Assembly (NCBI RefSeq): GCF_900177415.1
Contig: NZ_FXAF01000011.1
Location: 62,001-126,000 of the forward strand
Reading direction: 5' to 3'
Origin: Xaviernesmea oryzae
Lineage (GTDB): Bacteria; Pseudomonadota; Alphaproteobacteria; Rhizobiales; Rhizobiaceae
DNA: 64,000 bases
Shown here: positions 20,219-29,680 of the stretch, one piece after another
Position numbering within the stretch: the stretch's first letter is position 1
Layout of the letters: every line of letters starts with the position of its first letter
Translations under genes and position numbers: made by a program
The notes under the pieces: generated by a model
The model's input: the letters and a program-made list of their open reading frames with translations, nothing else
Database searches by the model: none
What the model was told of the DNA's origin: nothing

Positions 20219-21502
20219 ATGCTCGATATCAAGTGGATACGTGAAAACGAAGGGGCTCTCGACGAAGCGCTGAAGAAGCGTGGCGCCGAGCCCATGGCGG
20301 CAACCCTCGTGGCGCTGGACGACAAGCGCCGCTCTGTCATCCAGAAGCTCCAGGACATGCAGTCCCGCCGCAACGCCGCCTCCAAGGAGATCGGCGCGGC
20401 CATGGCCCAGAAGAACAGCGAGCTCGCCGAGAAGCTGAAGGCCGAGGTCGCCCGGATCAAGGACACGCTGCCCGCCGCCGAGCAGGAGGAGCGCGAGGCT
20501 GTCGCCGCGCTCGATGATGCCCTGTCGCGCATCCCGAACATTCCGTTGGATGACGTGCCGGTCGGCAAGGACGAGCACGACAACGTTGTGAAACACGTCG
20601 TCGGTGAAAAGCCGCGCTGGAATCATGCCGCGAAGGAGCATTTCGAGATCGGCGAAGCGCTCGGGCTTATGGATTTCGAGCGCGCCGCAAAGCTTTCCGG
20701 CGCTCGCTTCACGGTCTTGACCGGTCAGCTCGCCAGGCTCGAACGCGCGCTCGGCCAGTTCATGCTCGACATGCACACGACCGAGCACGGCTATACGGAG
20801 GTCTCGTCGCCGCTGATGGTACGCGACGAGGCCATGTACGGCACCGGCCAGCTGCCGAAATTCGCCGAGGACCTGTTCCGCACGACGGATGGCCGCTGGC
20901 TGATCCCGACGGCCGAAGTGACGCTTACCAATCTCGTTGCCGGAGAGGTGCTTGAGCAGGAAAAGCTGCCTCTGCGCTTCACCGCGCTTACGCCGTCTTT
21001 CCGCTCGGAGGCGGGGTCGGCCGGCCGCGACACGCGCGGCATGCTGCGCCAGCACCAGTTCTGGAAATGCGAACTCGTGTCGATCACCGATCAGGAGACG
21101 TCGATTGCCGAGCACGAGCGGATGACCGAATGCGCCGAGAACGTTTTGAAGCGCCTCGGCCTGCATTTCCGCACCATGACACTCTCGACCGGCGACATGG
21201 GTTTTGGCGCGCGCAAGACTTACGACATCGAGGTCTGGCTGCCGGGGCAGGATACCTATCGCGAAATCTCGTCCTGCTCCGTCTGCGGCGATTTCCAGGC
21301 GCGCCGCATGAATGCGCGCTATCGCGTCAAGGACGACAAGAACCTGAAATTCGTCCACACGCTGAACGGTTCGGGCGTCGCGGTCGGCCGCTGCCTCATC
21401 GCGATCATGGAAAACTACCTGAATGAAGACGGTTCGGTCACAATTCCGGACGCGCTCCTGCCGTATATGGGCGGTCTCACGAAAATTGAGCGGGCCGCCT
21501 GA
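20219..21502 (+). CDS. serS: Serine--tRNA ligase
   Basis: Charges tRNA-Ser. A 427-residue class II synthetase. The N-terminal 100 or so residues form the long antiparallel coiled coil that grips the tRNA variable arm. Class II motif 2 includes the [21 protein letters not shown] region (Arg residues contacting ATP), and motif 3 is seen near [24 protein letters not shown] precedes the ATG by five bases. The stop overlaps the surE start by one base (TGATG). Confidence 0.97.
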   Translation: MLDIKWIRENEGALDEALKKRGAEPMAATLVALDDKRRSVIQKLQDMQSRRNAASKEIGAAMAQKNSELAEKLKAEVARIKDTLPAAEQEEREAVAALDDALSRIPNIPLDDVPVGKDEHDNVVKHVVGEKPRWNHAAKEHFEIGEALGLMDFERAAKLSGARFTVLTGQLARLERALGQFMLDMHTTEHGYTEVSSPLMVRDEAMYGTGQLPKFAEDLFRTTDGRWLIPTAEVTLTNLVAGEVLEQEKLPLRFTALTPSFRSEAGSAGRDTRGMLRQHQFWKCELVSITDQETSIAEHERMTECAENVLKRLGLHFRTMTLSTGDMGFGARKTYDIEVWLPGQDTYREISSCSVCGDFQARRMNARYRVKDDKNLKFVHTLNGSGVAVGRCLIAIMENYLNEDGSVTIPDALLPYMGGLTKIERAA

Positions 21503-22275
21503 TGAGAATATTGCTGACCAATGACGACGGCATCCACGCCGAAGGCCTCGCAGTGCTGGAACGCATCGCCAGGGCGCTTTCGGACGATGTCTGGATCGTC
21601 GCGCCGGAGACCGACCAGAGCGGCCTTGCCCATTCGCTGACCCTTTCCGAGCCGCTTCGGCTCCGCCAGGTCGGCGACAAGCATTTCGCGCTGCGCGGCA
21701 CGCCGACCGACTGCGTCATCATGGGCATCCGTGAAATCCTGCCGGAAAAGCCGGATCTCGTGCTTTCGGGCGTCAACGACGGCGCCAACATGGCCGACGA
21801 CGTCACCTATTCCGGCACGATTGCCGGCGCGATCGAAGGCACTATCCAGGGTGTCCGGTCCTTTGCGCTGAGCCAGGCCGTCCGTCGTGAAAACGGCGCC
21901 CGCTACGCGCCCTGGGAAGTCGCCGAGACCTACGCGCCCGATCTGATTCGCAAGCTGAGCGACGTGGAATTGCCGGACGGCACGTTCCTCAACCTCAATT
22001 TCCCGAGTTGCGAGCCGAAAGACGTGCAGGGCGTGGAAGTGACCTCGCAAGGCAAGCTCGATTTCGGCCTGACGATCGACGCCCGCGAGGACGGCCGCGG
22101 CCGTCCCTATTACTGGCTCCGCTTCGGTGACCGAAAAGGGCACTTCCGCGATGGCACGGACATCCGGGCGATGAAGGAAAACAAGATCTCGGTGACTCCG
22201 TTGAAGCTGGACCTGACCGACTATTCGGTTCAGGATCGGGTGGCGAAGGCACTGGGATTCGGAGCGGCCGATTGA
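21502..22275 (+). CDS. surE: 5'-nucleotidase SurE
   Basis: Stationary-phase survival nucleotidase/phosphatase of 257 residues. The metal site is shown by TNDDG at 6-10 (Asp8, Asp9) and by [18 protein letters not shown] with its conserved Asn and Ser. Its position serS-surE-pcm-nlpD is the classical bacterial cluster in which surE and pcm are coupled. It overlaps both neighbours by one and four bases. Confidence 0.95.
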   Translation: MRILLTNDDGIHAEGLAVLERIARALSDDVWIVAPETDQSGLAHSLTLSEPLRLRQVGDKHFALRGTPTDCVIMGIREILPEKPDLVLSGVNDGANMADDVTYSGTIAGAIEGTIQGVRSFALSQAVRRENGARYAPWEVAETYAPDLIRKLSDVELPDGTFLNLNFPSCEPKDVQGVEVTSQGKLDFGLTIDAREDGRGRPYYWLRFGDRKGHFRDGTDIRAMKENKISVTPLKLDLTDYSVQDRVAKALGFGAAD

Positions 22276-22925
22276 AATCGGGCATGGTCGAAAAGGAAGG
22301 TTTTGCGGCGCTGGTGCTGCGGCTCCGGTCGGAAGGCATTTCCGACCTCGACCTTTTGACGGCCGTCGAGCAGACCCCGCGCTCGCAATTCGTGCCCGCA
22401 CCGCTCGCCGAGGAGGCCTATTCCAGCCGCACCGTGCCGATCGATTGCGGGTCCTTCATGGAGGGTGCCGATCTTGCCGTGCGGCTGCTTCATCGCCTTC
22501 AGGTGAAGCCCGGTCACCGGGTGCTGGAGATCGGCACGGGCAGCGGCTTTACCGGCGCCGTCATCGCCCGAATCGCAGAGCGGGTATTGACCGTCGAGCG
22601 CTACCGCACGCTCGTCGCCGCCGCCCAGAACCGCGTCGATGCCCTCGGGCTTCGCAATGTCGTCGTGCGTCAGGCGGACGGCAGCAACGGCATGCCGGGT
22701 GAGGGAACGTTCGACCGCATTTTCGTGACGGCGGCCTTTCCGTCCCTGCCGCGCTTCTATGCCGAGCAGCTGACCCATGGCGGTTCGATGGTGGCGCCGC
22801 TGATGATCGAGGAAGAGACCTGCATGATGGTGCGGCTGACGAAGACCGGCAGCCGATTCGAGCGCGAAGACCTCTTCACCGTTCCCTATCTGCCGATCGT
22901 CCCGCATATCGCCGCGGCGTTATAG
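22272..22925 (+). CDS. pcm: Protein-L-isoaspartate O-methyltransferase
   Basis: Repairs isoaspartyl damage in aged proteins using S-adenosylmethionine. The 217-residue product has the Rossmann motif I EIGTGSGF (86-93) and the family motif in the region [14 protein letters not shown]. The frame opens at TTG 22272, overlapping the surE TGA, with GGAG seven bases upstream; ATG 22284 is an alternative but has no good ribosome site. I use the TTG start. An 8-bp hairpin without a T-run (22942-22961) follows the stop. Confidence 0.9.
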   Translation: MKSGMVEKEGFAALVLRLRSEGISDLDLLTAVEQTPRSQFVPAPLAEEAYSSRTVPIDCGSFMEGADLAVRLLHRLQVKPGHRVLEIGTGSGFTGAVIARIAERVLTVERYRTLVAAAQNRVDALGLRNVVVRQADGSNGMPGEGTFDRIFVTAAFPSLPRFYAEQLTHGGSMVAPLMIEEETCMMVRLTKTGSRFEREDLFTVPYLPIVPHIAAAL

Positions 22926-23074
22926 GGCCTTTGTTCCCTATCTCGCGGGCTTTCCCGCGAGTCATGGTTATCAATTTGCCAAAAAATTCGGAGCAATGCA
23001 GCCGCTTTAACCGGGCGGTAAGACTAACGCGTTTTAATGACTCACACGATGGTTGCGTATCTGTAGGTCGAGTC

Positions 23075-24700
23075 ATGCGTATGAAGAGTCTCTCCAAGTC
23101 TGGAAAATCTGTTGCCAAGCTCGCTGTGGCGGCACTTCTCGCAAGCGTTGCGACGGGGTGCAGTTCGGATGCGACGCGCTTTTCGGGCCTCTTCTCCAGT
23201 TCCGACAATATCACGACGGCCTCGATCCCGCAGCGCCAGGGAAGTGGTGCTTACGGCCAGGCGCCGACGCCGCAAGCCGACCTCGGCAACGGTCAGGCCC
23301 TGCCTCCGATCCCGCAGAACGACTACGGCTCGCGCGGCGCCGCGATGGCTCAGCCTTATCCCGCCGCCAATTCCGGCGGTTACGCATCGCCCGCCCGCGC
23401 CGCCTCCGCACCCGTCTCCGTCCAGCGTTCAGAACTCGCAGCACCGTCCGGCATGAGCGCCTCGCGCAGCGCGCCGTCGATGGGTGGCGACCCTGCGACC
23501 CGGCGTGAAGCGCTTGCCCAGCCGTTCCCGGGCCGCCAGGGCGGATCCACGCTTTCGGCTCCGTCCGCCCCGCGGACCGCGGGCGACGACGTCGTCACCG
23601 GCACGGTCAGGTCCCAGGCGCCCCAGGCGGCGCCGATGTCCGGCTGGTCGACGGTCAACGCGCCGAGGGTGACGCTGAGGCCGGGTGAGACGGCTTCGAC
23701 GCTTTCGAAGCGTTACGGCGTTCCGGAAAAGGAAATCCTCAAGGCAAACGGCGGCGCGATCGCGGCCGGCCAGTCCGTCGTGATCCCGACTTTCGGTCCT
23801 GCCCGCAACTCCGCAAAGACTGCGGCCGGCGACATCGATCTGCAGAACAAGGTTCCGGCGCCCGCCCGCGAGCCCGAGCAGAAGGTCGCAGTCCTGCCGA
23901 CGCCTGCGCGTGACAAGGCGCTTGCCGAACCCGCCAGGATCACGCCGCCTGCGGGCGGCAAGCCGCTCGGCGACACTTATACGGTCAAGCCCGGCGACAC
24001 GCTCACCAAGATCGCCCGCGAAACCGGCACGTCCGTCGACCAGCTCAAGGCGGCCAACAACCTGACGAGCGGCGGCATTCGTGTGGGCCAGACGCTGAAG
24101 GTCGCGAAGGGCGGTGCCGCCCCCGCTGATACGGTCAAGACCGCCTCCATTCCGCAGCAGCCGGTCGAGAAGCCGGCCGCGACGCCGAAGCCCGCTGCAT
24201 CTGCCGCGGCCCCGGTTGTTCAGGCCTCCGCTCCCGCGGCCGCGAAAGTCGCCGCCGAAACGGCCTCCATCTCGGAAGTCGAGAAGAAGGCGGACGTTGC
24301 CGCCGTGGCGCCGCAGTCCACCGGCATCGGCAAATATCGCTGGCCCGTCAACGGTGCGGTCATCGCGGGCTACGGTCAGAACGTCGACGGCAACCGCAAC
24401 GACGGCATCGACATCTCGGTTCCGGAAGGCACGCCGATCAAGGCCGCCGAGAACGGCGTGGTCATCTATGCCGGCAACGGCCTGAAGCAGCTCGGCAATA
24501 CGGTTCTGGTCCGTCACGACGACGGCAAGGTCACCGTCTACGGCCATGCGGGCAGCATCAACGTCACCCGCGGCCAGAAGGTCACGCGCGGTCAGACGCT
24601 CGCCTCGTCCGGCATGAGCGGCGACGCCAAGCGCCCGCAGGTCCATTTCGAGGTCCGCAAGGACGCGACCCCGGTCAACCCGATCACCTTCCTTGAATAG
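23075..24700 (+). CDS. LysM/M23-domain lipoprotein, probable NlpD/DipM-like amidase activator
   Basis: A 541-residue secreted protein. The signal sequence ends in a lipobox-like ASVATGC. A Pro/Ser/Ala-rich linker leads to two LysM peptidoglycan-binding modules (about 196-240 and 300-345), another low-complexity linker, and a C-terminal M23/LytM domain (about 421-541). The zinc site looks incomplete: the usual His before GxD is Asn (NRNDGID) and the first His of the HxH pair is Gln (QVHFEVR). That pattern is known from non-catalytic NlpD/EnvC proteins that activate cell-wall amidases at division. The start at 23075 has AGG seven bases upstream; the frame is open to 22931, but that part lacks a signal. 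It follows surE-pcm, as nlpD does elsewhere. Confidence 0.88.
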   Translation: MRMKSLSKSGKSVAKLAVAALLASVATGCSSDATRFSGLFSSSDNITTASIPQRQGSGAYGQAPTPQADLGNGQALPPIPQNDYGSRGAAMAQPYPAANSGGYASPARAASAPVSVQRSELAAPSGMSASRSAPSMGGDPATRREALAQPFPGRQGGSTLSAPSAPRTAGDDVVTGTVRSQAPQAAPMSGWSTVNAPRVTLRPGETASTLSKRYGVPEKEILKANGGAIAAGQSVVIPTFGPARNSAKTAAGDIDLQNKVPAPAREPEQKVAVLPTPARDKALAEPARITPPAGGKPLGDTYTVKPGDTLTKIARETGTSVDQLKAANNLTSGGIRVGQTLKVAKGGAAPADTVKTASIPQQPVEKPAATPKPAASAAAPVVQASAPAAAKVAAETASISEVEKKADVAAVAPQSTGIGKYRWPVNGAVIAGYGQNVDGNRNDGIDISVPEGTPIKAAENGVVIYAGNGLKQLGNTVLVRHDDGKVTVYGHAGSINVTRGQKVTRGQTLASSGMSGDAKRPQVHFEVRKDATPVNPITFLE

Positions 24701-24726
24701 AGTAGTGCGTTTTCAAGGGGACGACG

Positions 24727-24754
24727 AAAAAGCCCGGCATTGCCGGGCTTTTTT
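24727..24754. terminator. Bidirectional terminator between the LytM gene and DUF815
   Basis: GCCCGGC (24732-24738), loop ATT, GCCGGGC (24742-24748), flanked by A-run on the left and six T on the right. It can therefore serve both convergent genes. Confidence 0.92.
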
Positions 24755-24774
24755 GCATCCTTCTTCTTTTGGTT

Positions 24775-25659
24775 CTAGTCCTTGTCGAGCGGCTTCCTGA
24801 GCCGGCCGGCGAGGTCCTGGATATACTGCCAGGCGACGCGGCCCGAACGCCCCCCGCGCGTCGTCGCCCATTCGAGCGCTTCGCGGTGCAACGTCTCCCG
24901 ATCTATCCCGCTGGCGAGGCCGAGATCGAAGTGATCGGCATAACCGTCGATCATCGTCAGGTAGTCCTCCTGGCCGCATTTGTGGAAGCCGAGCCAGAGC
25001 CCGAATCGGTCGGACAGCGACACCTTCTCCTCGACTGCCTCCGACGGATTGATCGCCGTCGACTGCTCGTTCTCGATCATGTTGCGCGGCAGGAGGTGGC
25101 GCCGGTTGGACGTCGCATAGAAGAGCACGTTGTCCGGCCGGCCCTCGATGCCGCCGTCGAGTGCGGCCTTCAGCGATTTGTAGGCGGTGTCGTCATGGTC
25201 GAAGGAGAGGTCGTCGCAGAAGACGATGACCCGGTGGCCGGACGCCTTCAGGATGTCGAGGAGGTCGGGCAGCGAGGAGATGTCCTCGCGATGCACCTCG
25301 ACGAGTTTCAGCAAGACGCCGGTTGCGGCACGCACGTCCTCATGCACCGCCTTGACGAGCGAGGACTTGCCCATGCCGCGGGCACCCCACAGAAGCACGT
25401 TGTTGGCAGGGAAGCCTTCCGCGAAGCGTTGCGTGTTCTCCTGCAGGATGTCGCGCACGTGGTCGACGCCGCGGATCAGTTTGAGCGCGACGCGGTTCGG
25501 GCGCGGCACGGGCGCAAGATGCCGGTTTGCCGGCACCCACACGAAACAGTCCGCCGCACCCCAGTCGTTGACCGCAGGCGGCGGGCCGGCGAGGCGTTCG
25601 AGCGCGTCCGCGAGCCTGCGGACCTCTGCCAGGATCTGGGTGTTGAAATCGTCGCTCAT
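24775..25659 (-). CDS. DUF815-family AAA+ ATPase
   Basis: A 294-residue P-loop ATPase of the DUF815 family (sometimes labelled DUF815/ATP-binding protein); its cellular role is not established. Walker A is WGARGMGKSS (91-100) and Walker B is VIVFCDD (about 144-150); a sensor-like YATSNRRHLLP and an arginine-rich lid with SLSDRFGLWLGF follow. I start at the ATG complementary to 25657-25659, which has GGAG upstream. The longer open frame to 25794 has no ribosome site and reads as basic filler. It is convergent with the LytM gene and divergent from yajC. Confidence 0.88.
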   Translation of the reverse strand: MSDDFNTQILAEVRRLADALERLAGPPPAVNDWGAADCFVWVPANRHLAPVPRPNRVALKLIRGVDHVRDILQENTQRFAEGFPANNVLLWGARGMGKSSLVKAVHEDVRAATGVLLKLVEVHREDISSLPDLLDILKASGHRVIVFCDDLSFDHDDTAYKSLKAALDGGIEGRPDNVLFYATSNRRHLLPRNMIENEQSTAINPSEAVEEKVSLSDRFGLWLGFHKCGQEDYLTMIDGYADHFDLGLASGIDRETLHREALEWATTRGGRSGRVAWQYIQDLAGRLRKPLDKD

Positions 25660-25856
25660 GGTGTTTCTCCGGTCCTTTCGGCCCGTCTGGAGCCGTTTTC
25701 CGGTGCGGTAACATGCTCGTTTGCGTATCAAAAGCCTGAGAACCGTGGATTTGGTACGGGAGGCACGTGTTTCTGTTGCATTCCGGCCTATCACAACTAT
25801 ATTCCGGCGGCTTGAAACGGGGGCTTCGACGTCTCCGCTAATCTTAGGAGTTGTCG

Positions 25857-26204
25857 ATGTTCATTACTGAAGCATTCGCCCAGGCCGAAGGCGCCGCACC
25901 CGGAGCCTCCGCATTCGGCTCCGGCCTCGAGATGCTTTTCCTCTTCGCACCCCTCATGGTGGTCTGGTACTTCTTCCTGATCCGGCCGCAGCGCGCCCAG
26001 CAGAAGAAGCGTGCCGAGACGCTTGCCAATATCCGCCGCGGCGACCAGGTCGTGCTCGGCGGCGGCATCACCGGCAAGGTCACGAAGGTGGTCGACGACG
26101 CCGAACTGGAGGTCGAGATCGCCGAAGGCGTGAAGATCCGCGCCATGCGCGCCTATATCGCGGAAGTCCGCGTCAAGGGCGAACCGGTCAAGACCGAAGC
26201 CTGA
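25857..26204 (+). CDS. yajC: Preprotein translocase accessory subunit YajC
   Basis: A 115-residue single-span inner membrane protein that associates with SecDF. It has the transmembrane helix at about 20-42 (LEMLFLFAPLMVVWYFFLI), then the family signature RPQRAQQKKR and a beta-rich cytoplasmic domain with GDQVVLGGGITGKV. AGGAG sits six bases before ATG 25857. In other rhizobia and in Brucella the next genes are secD and secF; here the next gene is the Mth938-like protein, 92 bases on, with no SecDF remnant. Confidence 0.94.
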   Translation: MFITEAFAQAEGAAPGASAFGSGLEMLFLFAPLMVVWYFFLIRPQRAQQKKRAETLANIRRGDQVVLGGGITGKVTKVVDDAELEVEIAEGVKIRAMRAYIAEVRVKGEPVKTEA

Positions 26205-26296
26205 TCGACACGCGGGAACACGCCAGGCGTGGCCCCGTTAGATCTTTGGAGGGCCGGATCGTCCGGCCCGAAACTTTTTCAAGAGAGCGAGCGATC

Positions 26297-26683
26297 ATGG
26301 CGAAAGGCATCGAAATCCGCGAAGCCCATTTTCCCGGTCGCGCGCCGATCGATGCCTATGGCAATGGCGGCTTCCGTTTCGCCGACATGTCGCATCGCGG
26401 CTCGCTGCTCTGCCTGCCCTCCGGCATCCATGGCTGGGACATGCAGGAAGGCGATCCGCTGACGGTCGCGGCCTTTTCCAAGGTACTCGCCGAGGCGGGA
26501 GAGATCGAGGTGCTGCTGGTCGGCACCGGCGCCAATCTGAAGCCGATCCCGGCCGATCTGAAAGCGGCGCTGAAGGCGAGGGGGATAGCTTCCGATCCGA
26601 TGGGCACGGGAGCTGCGGTGCGCACCTTCAACATCATGCTTGCCGAATCGCGCGCCGTCGCGGCCGCCCTCATCGCGGTTTGA
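26297..26683 (+). CDS. Mth938-like domain protein (NDUFAF3/DUF498 family)
   Basis: A 128-residue protein of the Mth938-like (DUF498) family, whose mitochondrial member NDUFAF3 assists assembly of respiratory complex I. The conserved centre includes GGFRFADMSHRGSLLCLPSG and a C-terminal TGAAVRTFNIMLAE. I take ATG 26297; an in-frame TTG at 26246 is less likely. The stop codon is one base before the start of the next gene, a homologue of another complex I assembly factor (NDUFAF6). The pair probably works in complex I biogenesis, but that is inferred from the eukaryotic proteins. Confidence 0.85.
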   Translation: MAKGIEIREAHFPGRAPIDAYGNGGFRFADMSHRGSLLCLPSGIHGWDMQEGDPLTVAAFSKVLAEAGEIEVLLVGTGANLKPIPADLKAALKARGIASDPMGTGAAVRTFNIMLAESRAVAAALIAV

Positions 26684-26684
26684 C

Positions 26685-27539
26685 ATGTCCGATACCCTGC
26701 AGGACACCGGCGATATCTGCCTCGCGACGCTGAGGGAGACCGACCGCGACCGCTATCTCGCCTGCCTGCTGTCGCCGGCCGACAAGCGCGGCGCGCTCGC
26801 CGCCCTCTATGCGTTCAATGCCGAAATCGCCCGGGTGCGCGACGTGGTGCGCGAGCCGCTGCCCGGCGAAATCCGCCTGCAGTGGTGGCGCGATCTGCTG
26901 GAAGGCAACGCCCGTGGCGACGGTTCGGGCAACCCGATCGCCGCCGGCCTGCTGAACGCGGTCGAGACTTATCGGCTTCCCCGCCAGACGCTCGTCGACA
27001 TGACCGAAGCACGGATCTTCGATCTTTATGACGATCCGCTTGCCGACCGCAACGCGCTGGAGGGCTATGCCGGCGAAACCGCATCGGCGCTGATCCAGCT
27101 CGCGAGCCTGATCCTCGATGCCGGGGATGCCGCTCGTTCAGCGGAGGCGGCCGGCCACGCAGGCGTGGCACAGGCGATCGCCGGTTTCCTGCTTTTGATG
27201 CCGATCCACCGCCGCCGCCACCAGCTCTACCTGCCGCTCGATATCCTCTCCGCAACCGGCCTCGACCGCGACGCATTTCTCAAGGGAGAGGATAAGCCGC
27301 GCATTTCCGCGGCGATCGAAGCCTTCGCCGGGCTTGGGCTCGAACATCTCGCCAAGGCGCGCAGGACGGGCTCCGTCCCGGCGGCCGTCTTCCCGGCCTT
27401 CCTGCCGGCGGCACTTGCCGAACCGGTGCTGCGCCGTGCCGCGCGAGCGGGCGCCGCGGTACTCGATACGGCCCTTCAACCGCCGCAATGGCGGCGTCAA
27501 CTGAGGCTCCTGAAGGCCGCCGTCATCCGCCGTTTTTGA
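26685..27539 (+). CDS. Squalene/phytoene synthase-family protein, NDUFAF6-like
   Basis: A 284-residue all-helical protein of the squalene/phytoene synthase fold. The region YAFNAEIARVRDVV (about 40-53) is where true synthases carry their first Asp-rich motif; the pattern here matches the NDUFAF6-type branch, which is thought to lack prenyl-synthase activity and to help complex I assembly. Other family marks are LQWWRDLLEG and YAGETASALIQLA. It begins one base after the Mth938-like stop, so the two are translationally linked. A carotenoid or hopanoid role is less likely because no other pathway genes are near. Confidence 0.83.
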   Translation: MSDTLQDTGDICLATLRETDRDRYLACLLSPADKRGALAALYAFNAEIARVRDVVREPLPGEIRLQWWRDLLEGNARGDGSGNPIAAGLLNAVETYRLPRQTLVDMTEARIFDLYDDPLADRNALEGYAGETASALIQLASLILDAGDAARSAEAAGHAGVAQAIAGFLLLMPIHRRRHQLYLPLDILSATGLDRDAFLKGEDKPRISAAIEAFAGLGLEHLAKARRTGSVPAAVFPAFLPAALAEPVLRRAARAGAAVLDTALQPPQWRRQLRLLKAAVIRRF

Positions 27540-27614
27540 CGGACGCCAAATTCGCGCAAGGCTCGTCGGCTAGAACGCCACAGGCAGAGGCAGGCGCATC
27601 AAAGGAGAAGCGGT

Positions 27615-28106
27615 GTGAGCCCCGTCATCGTCTGGTCGATTATCTTGGGGCTCCTCGTGGTGCTCGCCTATTACGTCACACGGCTGGCCGGCAAGGACCA
27701 GGGAGGCAACCGTCACGATACGGGACTTGCCATCCTGGAATTCGGCCGCGCCTTTCCGGAAGAGGCGATCCGCAGCCTGCATACCACGGCCGACGGCGAG
27801 GCGATCTTTGTTCGCCTGCACGATAACAAGGCCGGCTTCATGCGCAGCCATCGCAACCATTACGCCTGCCATCTGATCGAACCGGGCCGCGTGCGCGTCA
27901 TGCCTCTGCCGAATGCCAGGGGTTTTTCCGTCGAGTTTCTGGATGCCCCCAGCCAGAACGGCACCTTCGTCTTCGCGACCGAGAAGGAGGCCGCCGAAGT
28001 TTCCCTCTGGCTGCTCGACAACTACGTCAACGTCGCCGATCGCGAAGTTGACGAGCACAAGGCGGAGACCTTCTCCGACGGGATCACTCCCGACCGAGCC
28101 ACCTAG
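27615..28106 (+). CDS. Conserved membrane-anchored protein of unknown function
   Basis: A 163-residue protein with one N-terminal transmembrane helix (about 4-22, [19 protein letters not shown]) and a soluble, mixed alpha/beta remainder. I do not recognise a named domain; proteins like it are common in rhizobia beside trmFO. The start is GTG 27615, with AAGGAGAAG ending five bases upstream. Its 3' end overlaps the 3' end of trmFO on the other strand by 23 bases (28084-28106). Confidence 0.8.
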   Translation: MSPVIVWSIILGLLVVLAYYVTRLAGKDQGGNRHDTGLAILEFGRAFPEEAIRSLHTTADGEAIFVRLHDNKAGFMRSHRNHYACHLIEPGRVRVMPLPNARGFSVEFLDAPSQNGTFVFATEKEAAEVSLWLLDNYVNVADREVDEHKAETFSDGITPDRAT

Positions 28107-29493
28107 CGCAATCACCGAGCGCCCGGGCGGCGAGCAGCTGCCGCTTCATCACCGACTTGTCCTTGCCGCGGAAGCGCTTGACGCCTTCCGGTTTGACGAT
28201 CGAGCCCGGCTCCAGTTCGGGAAACAGTCCGAAATTGACGTTCATCGGCTGAAAGGAGCGCTTGCCCGGCTCGTCTTCAGAAACGAGATGGCCGCCGGTG
28301 ATATGCCCGAGCAGCGAGCCGAAAGCGGTCGTGGCGGGCGGGGCGATGAGCGGCTCGCCCTTGCGCTCTGCGGCGGCGAAGCGGCCGGCAAGCAGCCCGA
28401 TCGCGGCACTTTCCACATAACCTTCGCAGCCGGTGATCTGGCCGGCGAAACGCAGGCCCGGCCGGCTTTTGAGCGTCAGCGTCCTGTCGAGCAGGACCGG
28501 TGAATGGATATAGGTGTTGCGGTGCAGGCCGCCGAGCCGGGCGAATTCCGCATTCTGCAGGCCCGGGATCATCCGGAAGATTTCCGCTTGCGTGCCGTAT
28601 TTCAGCTTCGTCTGGAAACCGACCATGTTGTAGAGCGTGCCGAGCGCGTTGTCCTGGCGCAGCTGCACGACCGCATAGGGCTTGACCGTCGGGTTATGGG
28701 CGTTGGTGAGGCCCATCGGCTTCATAGGCCCGTGCCTCAGCGTCTCGCGGCCCCGCTCCGCCATCACCTCGATCGGCAGGCAGCCGTCGAAATAGGGCGT
28801 GCCCTCCCATTCCTTGAAGCCGACCGTGTCGCCGGCGATCAGCGCGTCGACGAAGGCATTGTACTGCGCTTCGTCCATCGGGCAGTTGATATAATCCTTG
28901 CCGGTGCCGCCGGGACCGACCTTGTCGTAGCGCGACTGGTACCAGCAGATGCCCATGTCGATCGAATCGCGATGCACGATCGGCGCGATCGCGTCGAAGA
29001 AGGCGAGCGAATCCTCGCCGGTCTCTGCCTGGATCGCGGCTGCGAGCGACGGCGAGGTGAGGGGGCCGGTGGCGATGATCGCCAGATCCCAATCCTTCGG
29101 CGGCAGGCCCTGGATCTCCTCGCGCACCACGGTGATCAGCGGATGCTTCTCGATCGCTTCGGTGACGGCGTCGGAAAAGCCGTCGCGGTCGACCGCAAGC
29201 GCGCCGCCGGCCGGCACCTGGTTGCGGTCCGCGGAAGCCATGATCAGCGAACCGGCGAGCCGCATCTCGGCATGGATGACGCCGACCGCATTCGCCGTCG
29301 CATCGTCGGACCGGAAGGAATTGGAGCAGACGAGTTCGGCAAGCCCGTCGGTCTTGTGGGCGTCGGTGCCCCGCACGCCGCGCATTTCATGCAGGATCAC
29401 CGGGACGCCGGCCGAAGCGATCTGCCAGGCGGCTTCCGAACCGGCGAGCCCGCCGCCGACGACATGGATGGGAGAGAGGGGGTTGTTGCTCAT
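28084..29493 (-). CDS. trmFO: Methylenetetrahydrofolate--tRNA-(uracil-5-)-methyltransferase TrmFO
   Basis: Folate- and FAD-dependent enzyme that makes 5-methyluridine at tRNA position 54. The 469 residues begin with an FAD-binding motif [14 protein letters not shown] (10-23). Other family marks are HEMRG near residue 36, [12 protein letters not shown], and [16 protein letters not shown] toward the C-terminus. Length is normal. The 3' ends of trmFO and the small membrane protein overlap. Its upstream side carries four tandem 17-bp repeats about 30-100 bases before the start codon. Confidence 0.96.
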   Translation of the reverse strand: MSNNPLSPIHVVGGGLAGSEAAWQIASAGVPVILHEMRGVRGTDAHKTDGLAELVCSNSFRSDDATANAVGVIHAEMRLAGSLIMASADRNQVPAGGALAVDRDGFSDAVTEAIEKHPLITVVREEIQGLPPKDWDLAIIATGPLTSPSLAAAIQAETGEDSLAFFDAIAPIVHRDSIDMGICWYQSRYDKVGPGGTGKDYINCPMDEAQYNAFVDALIAGDTVGFKEWEGTPYFDGCLPIEVMAERGRETLRHGPMKPMGLTNAHNPTVKPYAVVQLRQDNALGTLYNMVGFQTKLKYGTQAEIFRMIPGLQNAEFARLGGLHRNTYIHSPVLLDRTLTLKSRPGLRFAGQITGCEGYVESAAIGLLAGRFAAAERKGEPLIAPPATTAFGSLLGHITGGHLVSEDEPGKRSFQPMNVNFGLFPELEPGSIVKPEGVKRFRGKDKSVMKRQLLAARALGDCARWLGRE

Positions 29494-29525
29494 GGCCGGC
29501 TCATTATCACGCTGCTCGCGGAACC

Positions 29526-29593
29526 GGAATCAAAAATGGGCCGGAAGCAAAAATGGCTAGGAATCAAAAATGGCCTGGAATCAAAAAGGCACC
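29526..29593. repeat. Four tandem 17-bp repeats upstream of trmFO
   Basis: Units start at 29526, 29543, 29560 and 29577. The consensus is GGAATCAAAAATGGCCN; units 1 to 3 differ at only a few positions, and unit 4 diverges after the A-run and merges into the next hairpin. On the trmFO strand each unit reads as a T-run followed by GATTCC, so the array lies in the promoter or leader of trmFO. Confidence 0.85.
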
Positions 29594-29608
29594 TGAAAAG
29601 GTGCCTTT
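29583..29608 (-). terminator. Terminator of the first DUF1127 gene
   Basis: A perfect 10-bp stem, AAAGGCACCT (29585-29594) with AGGTGCCTTT (29599-29608), has a four-base loop. On the minus strand it is followed by T residues. Confidence 0.88.
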
Positions 29609-29680
29609 GATACGTCCTTGGATGTCCTCATCCTGCCGACTGCAGCGGTTTCATGCCGCGCGGTCCGCTGCGAGAGCGGA

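Noticed and set aside
18587-21358. 923-codon ORF antisense to tatB, tatC and serS
   Set aside because: It spans three well-supported genes on the other strand and has no ribosome site or recognisable domain.
22931-23074. N-terminal extension of the LytM lipoprotein
   Set aside because: The signal and lipobox start at 23075 with a ribosome site; the extension has neither similarity nor a start signal.
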